In this document: one piece after another, positions 55,100-64,000 of the stretch
Position numbering within the stretch: position 1 is the stretch's first letter
How the letters are laid out: every line of letters begins with the position of its first letter
Assembly (NCBI GenBank): GCA_034440635.1
Contig: JAOTON010001669.1
Span: 2,422,501-2,486,500, forward strand
Length of the DNA stretch: 64,000 bases
Direction: 5' to 3'
Source of the DNA: Lepas anatifera
Lineage: Eukaryota; Arthropoda; Thecostraca; Lepadidae
Notes under the pieces: generated by a model
What the model saw: the letters and a program-made list of their open reading frames with translations, nothing else
Told to the model about the DNA's origin: nothing
Databases searched by the model: none
Made by a program: the position numbers and the translations under genes

Positions 55100-57667
55100 A
55101 TGTCACATTAGGGTCGTTCAATTTTTTTTAGTTTTCCGACTCGAACCCACTTTTTCCCCATTATATATTCAATTCTGACTTCAATGAGCCATATTCCAAG
55201 CATCTACGAAAACGGGAAAGATCGCCTCAAAACGGTTAAAGATTTCATGTTTTAGGCGCGGTTGGCCGCCCGGCGTTGCAGTCTCCCTTTGTTAAATTGG
55301 CATGAAAGGGTGCATAACCTACCAGTATAGACAGCGTGGCATGTGCGTGCGTATAAGAGCGGTAGATGGGATTTAAAATGCATGCATTTACTTGTCAGAT
55401 GTTTTTGCAGCGCAATACAAATACATTTCATTCCACTACAAGACCTGAAATTAAATGGTTCAGCACCCCAATACTCAAAATCCCGACAGCACAGGAATGC
55501 CTTCCGGAGGCGAACCTTTCTCTGGTAACATTCGTTGGAGAACGTCGTTGGGGCAGGTGCTTCTCCCTATTCTCTTGAGAACTATTGAAGAGCTCTGATA
55601 CTGCTAGAAGAGGACCCTGCTGCATATTTTTACCCTTTGGATGGCTCACGAAATCTTCCACTAACTTCACACCACGTTCTGTGGGATCGTTCACCACATT
55701 AAGTTCTGGAATGCCTTGAAACAGGAGAAGCTATAGCAGTCACCAGCTTCTTAACGGAGCCTTTCTAATCAGAATATTTCAAATTCAGGCAAAAATAGGC
55801 AATCGAATACTAGCCAGCTGTCAGGAGTAACAAGCTGGCTGAGGATTAGTACCGAGCATTCACCGAGCTCTTCATAACCTCTATCGGAATCTTCAGCTTG
55901 CCCTAGTCAAATGTGAATTGTTTTCTGTTTTGGCCAATTGTTGTGCGACTAGCTCCTTATCTTCAAAATGGTGGTTCTCACCAGCAGGACAGAATATAAC
56001 TTCCTGTGCACAGATACCACAACGGATGGCAAATTGACTTCAGCACATTCAGGGCGATTTCTATATTAACTTAATGAAAGCACTACACTGCATTTTATGG
56101 ATAGCTTTGAGGCTGATAGAAGTCTCTAAAGCTGACTATCCGCGACGGAGGAAGCCAAATACATGGTTTAGAACCACTTACAAGGAAAGCCGCTAACTCT
56201 TTCGGGGCCTGAGTGGCTCAGTCGGTTAGCGCTTGCGCTCGGTTCGGCCAATGTCATTTTGTATGTGCTGGGTGTCGTGGGTTCGAGCCCACCCAGAGGC
56301 AGAATCTGGCGCCCTGCTCTAGCCCAGGCTAATTCTTTCCCTCTCGCCTCTGATGCCATATGACCTGAGCAGTTGATGCGTTGTTAAACTAAAAAAATTA
56401 TGATATTCAGTCTTTAAGTATCTTCTGGAATGATGAGCAGAATCTGACTCAGTAATAGCCACAAATAAATGACTCACTTTGTGCCATAAATGACCTATAT
56501 TCCATGAATATGGCTCGCTGGTGGGCTCCGGGTCTTCTAAACAGCCATTTGCTGGAGGCAACCTCTCCTGACAGCCACACGTAAACCGGCTTGCGCAATT
56601 CGTGATTATCTTTTCAAGGAAAGCAGAGCTGGCATGTCTTCCAGAACCAAAGCACTAGCCGGGCCGGATGATCCAGGAACGTTCCCTGATAGGTCTTTCA
56701 ATAAAAATACTCCGGTATTGTGTAGAGGCGCTGAAGTCAATGTGCAAATGCAACTGTTATTGACTTTGTTGAACAGAAAGTTATAATCTGCCTCGCAAAT
56801 AAGAATCACAATGCTGGAGGTAAAAAGGCAGTGACACAGTGCCTGGCCTAAACAGCAAAGCCATCCACCTTTCAGTTGGGTAGGCTAAAGTTTCCGACAG
56901 AGGCTATGAAGAGCTCGGCTCGGTACCAAGCCTCTGCCGATTTGTCATTCCTGAAAGCTGGCTGGTATTCGAGCGCCTGAACCTGAAAGATTCTGACCTG
57001 AAATGGCTTCGTTGAGAAGCTGGTGACTAGTATAGTTCCCCTGCTTCAGGGTATTCCAGAACTTACTGTCGTCAACGGTCCCACAGAATGTGGTGTAAAA
57101 CTGGTGGAAGATTTCGTGAGCCATCCAAAGGGTAAAAAATATGCCGCAGGGTCTTCTTCTAGCAGTATCAGAGCTCTTAAATAGTTCGAAGGAGAATAGG
57201 GAGAAGCACCTGCCCCAACGACGTTCTCCAACGAATGTTGCCAGAGAAAGGTTCGCCTCCGGAAGGCATTCCTGTGCTGTCGGGATTTAGAGTACTAGGG
57301 TGCTGAACAATTTAATTTCAGGTCTTTTGTGGAATAGCATGTATTTGTATTGCGCTGCAAATACATCTGACAAGTAAATGCCTGCATGTTAAATCCCATC
57401 TACCGCTCTTATACGCATACACATGCCACGCTGTCTTTACTGGTAGGTTATGCACCCCTTTCATCCCAATTTAACAATGGGAGACTGCAACGCCGGGCGG
57501 CCAATCGCGCCTGAAACATGAAATCTTTAACCGTTTTGAGGCGATTTTCCCGTTGTCGTAAATGCTTGAAATATGGCTCATTGAAATCAGAATTGAATAT
57601 ATAATGGGAAAAAATTGGGTTCGAGTCTGAAAAGTAAAAAACAATTTTAACGACCCTTATGTCACAT
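55100..57667. mobile_element. Foldback Mutator-like element, 2.55 kb
   Basis: The element runs 55109-57658, flanked by the 9-bp duplication ATGTCACAT (55100-55108 and 57659-57667). It starts TAGGGTCGTT and ends AACGACCCTT. The arms 55109 to about 55900 and about 56870 to 57658 are reverse complements at roughly 90% by eye, through words such as CGCCCGGCGTTGCAGTCTCC and AACGTTCTCC-type stretches. Long TIRs with a 9-bp duplication are the Mutator/MULE signature. No transposase is visible, so it is a non-autonomous foldback. Its centre holds a tRNA-derived insertion. Confidence 0.85.
56181..56624 (+). mobile_element. tRNA-derived SINE-like insertion in the foldback loop
   Basis: The 10-bp direct repeat CAAGGAAAGC is present at 56181-56190 and 56615-56624. 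Inside, TGGCTCAGTCGG (A box, 56214-56225) and GGTTCGAGCCC (B box, 56280-56290) lie in GCCTGAGTGGCTCAGTCGG... and ...CCCACCCAGAGGCA contexts that can pair as an acceptor stem at four or five positions. The box spacing (66 bases) is longer than in a tRNA, even one with a long variable arm. No 3' A-rich tail is obvious, and the A box starts about 24 bases after the duplication, so the SINE structure is not canonical. Confidence 0.7.
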
Positions 57668-59603
57668 ACACCGTATGTGTTGTAATACTAATAAGTGTGT
57701 CAATTTTAAAAAGTCTTGAAAAGCTGCATCATATACCCTGATACCGAAAAATACTATGGGCTCAAAATTGGTGCCTGCAATTTTGTCCGCCAAGCATACT
57801 TACATACCAAACTCATTTCATGAACTCGCACTCATGTTGTTCCAGTGCTATCGGCACTGCACATTGCACAAACGCCTAACCCATATATCTACCCACGTGT
57901 ACAGAATGTCACCTCCACCGCTCCCCCTCCTTCAGTCTGACACCAGGCACAACGACCACCATTTTCAACACCACACATGTAGGCATTACTATCCGCCCGC
58001 GACCCCTCCCCACTGAGGCTTGAACTTGGCGTCAGCGGCGCCCAGCGTGACCTCTGTAACCCCTGTGCCCGCAGGCAATCGCGGCTGCCGGCGGATGGCG
58101 GCCGCTAATTGGTGGACGCACGTTCACTTGTATCGCGAGAAATTCAGCGGACATTTCTCCATGAAAATGATAGCGCTTTAAACCATGAAGTAGGGATGTA
58201 TTAATATAATGTTTTTCAAACATTTCTAGCCATACCTTGCTCTCTATTGGATTATTTGCCACTCCATCCTAGGCTGTTCTTCCGTACAGGCGAGACGGCG
58301 GCAGTCACCACAGGCCAGCTGGCGGCCGAGTTTGCTGAAGTCAGGAGTGTCGCAATGGGTTTCTGCTAAGTGGAGTTGATTGGGGCCCAGTCCCAGGGTA
58401 ACCGAGGGAAGGAGGAGAGACGTTCATAAATATAAAACTTAACCGTCGAACGAGTTATAGAGAGTGAGGATAAATAGGGACCGCTGCCGAAGTACAACCC
58501 TATAATATACCAGAAGAGGGAAACACGGCTGCTTTGCTTCGTGTTGGATGGTGAAAAGGCACAAAATATACTTCGGAACTCGAAACGTTATCGATGTTTA
58601 TTGTCCATTATGTGCGAGGCTTTCCGTTGTTTGATAAAATATTAAGGTGTAGGTCAAATGCAGAATGCCACTATAGCGCTGTGGAGCAGGTATTTATTGA
58701 TAATTTCTTCTAGTTAAGCACCCTTTCAGGACTTTGCTTCACCTTTTGGTGGGGGTGTCCAAATCACCTTTGGGGGTGCCGAGGCATCCTTAAAGAGATA
58801 GAAATCCACACCCCTGGGTGGGGTACATGCACTGGCGCACACTACAGTTTTTGGAGACTTCGGCAGAAAAAATGCGGTTTCAAGTCGAGGTACATCGACA
58901 TTGCAATAACATTGTTTGGAATCTCAGCGAGCAAAATAACCATAGCAGTTGAGGTGGCTTATTGGGTGGTGAATAAGCGCACCCCCAACCACCATCTACA
59001 CAGCGAAGGGGTGGCGTGGCTCAACTCCTGGCTACGGCCATTGCTTCGCGGTGTAAATGTACCTTACAGTTCGACCAGCCAACCCTCCTACAGCCACGGG
59101 CTCTTTTTGTAGGTAGGCTTAGGAATTATAAGTGGGCTTATCTCTTTCATGATGCGTGACTTCGTGTTCGAACTGACGGTGAGTAGGGTCAGGGTAGTGG
59201 GAAAGGTATAGAATAGGTGAGCACGGCAAGTTTAGATGTCGCTGTCGACTCCGCGTGATTTTATATTCTTGGTCTAAACCAGTGCTAAGGTTCATTGACA
59301 CCTGACAGAATCTAAGAGGTTTTGTCAATATTTCTGCAGACGTAACAAAAGCATGAGCAGCGGAGATTGTCGGCCGACACAAATATTGGCAGATTCCGTC
59401 GTACATTCTGGCAAGCGTGAGTGAGCCTTTAGGAAGCAGATAGTACTATTTTATATCGTGGCATCACGTCTTTGTGTTTTCTTTTGCGGTTTCTTCTGCA
59501 CGATTGAAACGGCGAGTTTGGTAGCCATAGGTCACAAACGGGCATTGACCCCGGACGAACTCCCTCGGGCACCTTCCCTGCTGCGTGGCGCGCGGCGTGC
59601 TCA
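57668..59603. other. End of MANSC intron 1; no exon recognised
   Basis: Short frames only. About 58735-58940 may be a worn copy of the 45748/53808 repeat. The open frame at 58912-59112 has no domain. Confidence 0.45.
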
Positions 59604-59821
59604 CTCGGCTGACCCAGCCGTGCTTCGGCTAACCCGGGCCGGTGCTGTGTTTGGAACTCGGCTGACCCGGGCCGGTGCTGTGTTTGGAATTCGGCTGACC
59701 CGGGCCGGTGCTGTGTTTGAATTCGGCTGACCCGGGCCGGTGCTGTGTTTGGAATTCGGCTGACCCGGGCCGGTGCTGTGTTTGGAATTCGGCTGACCCG
59801 GGCTGTTACCGTGTCCGGCAG
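59604..59821 (+). repeat. 33-bp minisatellite directly abutting the exon 2 acceptor
   Basis: Units start CGGCTGACCCGGGCCGGTGC at 59626, 59659, 59692, 59724, 59757 and 59790 (periods 33, 33, 32, 33, 33), with a partial unit from about 59604. The last unit changes at its end (GTGTTTGGAA becomes GTGTCCGGCAG), and this CAG is the splice acceptor of MANSC exon 2. Only the last unit has the AG. Confidence 0.95.
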
Positions 59822-59988
59822 ACTCGCAGCTGTTTTCTGTTCGACTGCGGCCCGCTGGACGACTATAGGTGCCTGTTCACGTCGCACGCGCAGTTCGTCA
59901 GCGCCACCCTGCGGCTGAGCCGCGGCCAGCTGGACCTGGCCCAGTGGGGCTCCCAGAGCCAGCACGAAGCCGAGCTCGCCAGCCTCAA
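59822..59988 (+). CDS. MANSC-domain protein, exon 2
   Basis: After the acceptor GTGTCCGGCAG the exon encodes TRSCFLFDCGPLDDYRC then LFTSHAQFVSATLRLSRGQ and a tail ending ELASL plus two bases. The donor is AA|GTGAGT. It enters in phase 0, matching exon 1, and leaves in phase 2. C-(Y/F)-LF-(D/H)-CG...RC-x-FT-x-H is the second half of the MANSC domain; with exon 1 it gives eight cysteines. The following LRLSRGQLDLAQW...QHEAELASL stretch resembles the helical extension after MANSC in arthropod members (family recollection, not checked). The exon is preceded without a gap by a 33-bp minisatellite. Confidence 0.8.
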
Positions 59989-62640
59989 GTGAGTACACAC
60001 ATAACGGGATCGGGCAGGAGAGGCAGCTCACTGGCTTTTGGACGGTCGGTGATCACGGAAGCAGAGATCGGGTGGCCGAAGCCACCCGGAAGCTAAGTAG
60101 CTTGTGCAACTCACTTCAGTTTGTCGCTGGAAGTAAACACGGTTTGTTCGAAAATGACTGAATTGCACGCAAACTATGATGTCATGCTTCTACAGGTCGT
60201 TCGATATGTCGTATCGATTCTTTGCCGGTAATATACGGCTGCCTCAGAGCCCTGGGATGTGCAGCACAGAATCTGCCAGTTACAGCGTGTTTTTTCTCCT
60301 ACAGTTTTTTCAAGCTGGTAGAGGTGTCTATTGCGTTCTGGAATATTATGCAGATTGAGTGTTGATTAGGGAAAGCGCCCTAATTACACACGATCGTAAT
60401 TAAAATGTCCCTACATGACACCACAGTCAAACTAAAGTCAGCTGACTATGTTTACCACACTCAGTGATATTTTCTGCTTCGCCATGGGAGTTTGTAGAGA
60501 CTTGTAAGTGCGCAGCGGTGATTTCATCGGTGATTTTTGTTGCAACATCGCCTTTTCCATTGTCGTAAAAATAGCGCCCTATTAATTGCAATGCTTCACG
60601 TTTCACTCCTTTTTAAGCATCTACGTAGGTTGGACATGTTCAATAGTAGCGACATAATGGAAAGAAAGGAACGGTGTGTTAATATTTTGACATTATTTCT
60701 ATGAAAAAACAATTGAACACAAATGCTTCACCCATGAGGATGTGCGCCTTCTGGGCAGGACACGTAATTATGCGCACAGTGAGTGCCCCTAATTCTCCAC
60801 ATGTTGGATCGAACATATTTTCTGGACGAAACCATAATTCTTCAGAAACGGGGATGGGTGGCTGGATAGCACCTTGTTTCTAGCCACCGGTCCGGTTGCC
60901 GCGGAGCCTCTGAATAAGCGATCTGATCCCGAAACCCTTCCAACAGGGTTTGGCGACGCCGTATACCTGTGTCGTAATTGATAGTCTAATGACACGGACT
61001 ATGACATTTCTTACCCTTGCCATATTTTCACTGAATTTGACTGTTTACCCTATATATTTCCAAAAATGCTGCAAGGGAGGGAGAGCTTATTAACTAGATT
61101 AGCTAGATTAGCCTCCAGGGACCCCGAATTCTACCCATGAGAAAGGTCCACTAGAATGAAGAAATGATCCAACCGACCTCCTCCTGCGTCTCTGCTTTTG
61201 AGCCCTTCTCATTGTTCTTATTTTCAGTCCTTAATTCTCAGATCATCACTCTGTACGACTGCAACATTAATATTGCATGTGCGTAATTAGGCACCCCTAT
61301 TTAACAATGTGTGCGTAAGTAGGTGCATTGTTCCTAATTACCCGCGAATGCAGACGGAGAGAAAAATGGTTCCTAAGCGATGACAAATACAGTATAAGCT
61401 TTCATATCTTGAAAGAAGACAGTGGATTGAACCATTAATTAAACATTTTCACGATTAGTTATTGCGGCGTTCTGGAATAAATGCGAATTCGGCGTGAGGT
61501 GGGTGTAATTACGGCGCCTTATCATATGAACGGTCTCGTCCTTGCTATGCCGGCCGCTCTACACAAATTCAGCTCCGCTCTGCAGGCCACCCTCACAATA
61601 AGACGCTCCTTCGTGTAGGATGCACGTCCCTCCGTGCATCGCTGCAAACGCTGCCTGTAGTGATCACGAAAAGTAACAACTGCCTGCATTGCTTGCTGTT
61701 GTACCAGGACCAGACTGGTGCATACGGAAACTGAGGAGATCTGCTTGACCTACATACTTATCATGTTCATGGAACCCATTATCTGCACTCTGTTCTCTTA
61801 AACTTTGGCAGCTGTTGAAATATCGGCTGACTGGAATATATGCCGTGGGCGGCAGCGTTCTGACACCGGCTCCCACGCTATATGCAATGCTAAAGTCAAA
61901 CATCCAAATCAGGCTGTCTCCGTTCATATCATTGAATCGGACCGAACTTTTGTTTGACTACTTGTCCACGCCACAATCGTTAGGCGGATCTTTTGGGATC
62001 ACTTCTCACATGGTTATGGTGATACTCTCAGGAACGCATTGTAAAATGGTGCTCTCACATTCAAGGTGACATAACTTATGGTAAAATTGTCCAAGCACAG
62101 ATTTTAGTTGCGTGTCAGAGCCCTCTCTGTCACTGGCAGAGTGGTGGCCACATTGCCGACGCCCATTAATCATAATCTGATCTTCAGCTGATGCCACTCT
62201 GGAAAATTGCTGCTCCGGGGTAGGTGCGTGTGTTTCGTGTCGGTGTCTGCGGCCTCGGGACGCTACTTGGCCCATCTGTTTGAGCTTGGGTCTGGATATA
62301 ATCGTGTGCTGATAGTGAACAGTCAAATTTTGGGACAAAGATAATGCTACAATAACATTGTCTCCTGAAATCAACTCAACGAAATCATGAAATCATTTTG
62401 GCATGCAGGAGTTCAGTACTTTCGGAAGGTTAAATGCCACTGTGGTGCACGGGTTTCCGCGGAGGCTGACCGATAATTGTGAATACTTGTCCCTCCTAGT
62501 GACATTTGAATCGATTCTCCGATGTTTTTTATAAAGGTGGGATACATTTCTTCCTGATGACTACCAACCTTTGACACAATGTTAATCGTGTTTATGTGTA
62601 CTGATTAGTGGTAATTAATACGCGGTGTTGGAACTGGGCT
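59989..62640. other. MANSC intron 2, first part; nothing recognised
   Basis: AT-balanced sequence with no recognised exon, tandem or inverted repeat. Frames of 60 to 120 codons have no domain. Confidence 0.5.
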
Positions 62641-63055
62641 CATTGACGGATCCAGGATGTAGGATCTAGGATCGCAGAACGCGGAGCGGAGCTTCAGAGG
62701 GGCAGCTCTACCTTCCGGGGTTAGATCATAGATGGTTAGATGGAAGATGAGCATTTCCATCTGACCAGTAGATGGTTAGATGGAAATGCCCGCCCTGCCG
62801 GGAAAGCATTTTCCGTTCTCATCTTAGGAACAGGAGCTGGGCTCAACTCAAAACCTAATTTTTAGTCAGCATGCTCATTATTTATCTGACGGAGCCGTAA
62901 ATACTTGAACCACTCACCCCAGAAAAACATCAAGGACCGCGTCCAGACACCGTCCGTCTCAACGCACAAAGGCGAACCCCGTATGGTAGATCTGCCCCCT
63001 GAAGCTCTGCTCCGCGTACTGCGATCCTAGATCCTAGAGACTGGACCCGTCACCG
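62641..63055. mobile_element. MITE with ~62-bp terminal inverted repeats, 415 bp
   Basis: It starts CATTGACGGATCCAGGATGT and then GGATCTAGGATCGCAGAACG. The last 62 bases are the inverse with about ten differences (CGTACTGCGATCCTAGATCC, ending GGACCCGTCACCG). The interior has ATGGTTAGATGGAA repeated. The end motif resembles the GGCGGATCCAGG hAT-type MITEs, but I found no clear 8-bp duplication. Confidence 0.7.
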
Positions 63056-63310
63056 CAGGGTACACGCCTTTATCTTTACACTTCATGACATACAAATGTA
63101 GGAAAATTGTGTAGCTCCCAGATGGTGGAGATAAAATTTAATGCAAATATACCTGCATCTTCATTTTACAAATGGTTGGAACACGGTTGATACATAACTT
63201 GAGAAGCAGGAGTTAAGATGTGGCAATGGGCCGTGTTCTGCGCTTTAGGGGCTGTGAGCCCCACGTTTGTTGTTCGTTAAAGTCCCTCCTGCCTTCGTTT
63301 CTCGTCTTAG

Positions 63311-63423
63311 GAACGCGGGGCCTCCGGAGACCCCGAAGCCGGGGGCCCAGTATCGGAAGACGCTGGAGAGGCCCCTCAAGGAGATCATCCACCCGCCGGT
63401 CACTCCTCCGGCGGCGCCTCCAG
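63311..63423 (+). CDS. MANSC-domain protein, exon 3
   Basis: Acceptor CTTTCGTCTTAG-like (TCTCGTCTTAG ends at 63310). The first G completes the Lys codon left open by exon 2. The frame then reads NAGPPETPKPGAQYRKTLER and PLKEIIHPPVTPPAAPP, ending CCAG|GTGGGT in phase 1. It is a proline-rich linker after the MANSC domain. The next exon lies beyond the window, so domains such as LDLa, PKD or a transmembrane segment cannot be seen. Confidence 0.7.
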
Positions 63424-64000
63424 GTGGGTCACCAGACCGAGGAGAGCGCTAGCTGAAGGGGATGAGGGAGAGTGTGTGTGAGTGAGTGTGGAGACTACTC
63501 TGATGAGGGCGAGGGGGTCGTTCGCCCGTTGCCTGTTTAGCAGCGTGGCCAGCTCTGATATGAACGCCGCCCAAAGTATAAATCCATCCGGTGGCGCAGT
63601 TATTGCCTATCGACTGCGGTGGCCCGCTGCAGCGATGGCGAAAGGTCAGGGGTCGCAGCGGCCGCCGGGAGGACGCCAGCACACGACGGGACAGGATAAA
63701 AACACTTCTCGAAATGACATGATAAGTGGATGAGAATGAATTAAATAAATATAAAGGACTTCTCCACTAGTGAAAATGAAAAACGTTCGGAGCTTTCGGC
63801 TATATTTTATTAGCCTTCGTCAGCGAGTGGTCGGATCGATCGGTGGACATCGGAAGACAAGATACGTTGCAAAAATTATATCACAAGTGCAAGAAGGATT
63901 CCAGGAAACGTGCATGATTAAGAAAAGTTACCTACCTGAAGAACATTTTAGTAACAACGCAAATTATCATATTTTGATATTCAACGATTAAAGGTGGCTT
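63424..64000. other. MANSC intron 3 start; hammerhead-like motif on the minus strand
   Basis: On the minus strand 63823-63794 reads CTGACGA, a stem GGCT/AGCC with an A/T-rich loop, then GAAA. These are the two conserved boxes of a hammerhead ribozyme around a stem II. One unpaired A follows CTGACGA, and I could form only a short stem I (CCACT at about 63830 with AGTGG near 63755). The rest is unassigned. Confidence 0.35.

Noticed and set aside
56205..56302. Functional tRNA gene
   Set aside because: The A and B boxes are good, but the box spacing is too long, the acceptor stem has mismatches and the unit sits inside a duplicated insertion; a SINE head fits better.
59429..60031. 200-residue minus-strand frame with repeated TAPARVSRIPN
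   Set aside because: Antisense translation of the 33-bp array and of MANSC exon 2.

Overview
The window looks like nuclear DNA of an invertebrate animal, most likely an arthropod (a crustacean would fit, but I cannot fix the species). It has introns with GT/AG junctions, dense transposon debris, many minisatellites and no operon structure. I recognise exons of three host genes.

(1) On the + strand at 14424-14486 is the last exon of RNA polymerase II subunit RPB9 (POLR2I), preceded by a 51-bp tandem repeat that copies its own splice acceptor. (2) On the - strand, between 27979 and 31758, are three consecutive exons of a CPI-17/PPP1R14-type inhibitor of protein phosphatase 1. (3) On the + strand, at 42426-42668, 59822-59988 and 63311-63423, are three phase-compatible exons of a secreted MANSC-domain protein (LRP11/HAI-1-like N-terminus). 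Its first intron is 17 kb.

The rest is layered mobile DNA. 1-14 kb holds degenerate repeats, a 3.6-kb element with about 0.5-kb terminal inverted repeats (7530-11159) and a TTAA-flanked MITE nested in it. 16-27 kb holds small hAT-type MITEs, 75-bp repeats, more members of the TTAA/ATAA family and a shuffled direct/inverted repeat cluster. 27-34 kb is the PPP1R14-like gene, with a 40-bp minisatellite in one intron that two MITEs with 8-bp target duplications have entered. 34.8-41.9 kb is a nest four layers deep: a 33-bp minisatellite, a hAT-like element inside it, a second hAT-like element inside that, and a TTAA-family MITE inside the second. The two hAT-like elements carry a large degenerate ~22-bp array. 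42.4-63.4 kb is the MANSC gene. Its intron 1 holds a TTAA MITE, inverted repeat pairs, an APE-type LINE whose N-terminus carries a 2A-like motif, and a foldback Mutator-like element with a tRNA-derived SINE at its centre.

The three host genes have no evident functional link. The shared theme is architectural. In three of the six acceptors I can place, a minisatellite lies against or within about 40 nt of the 3' splice site. The most distinctive repeat family is a piggyBac-like MITE (TTAA or ATAA target duplication, CCC...GGG ends) that has no coding capacity but is saturated with AGGTCA half-sites. All calls are from reading the sequence; no alignment, folding or database search was run.
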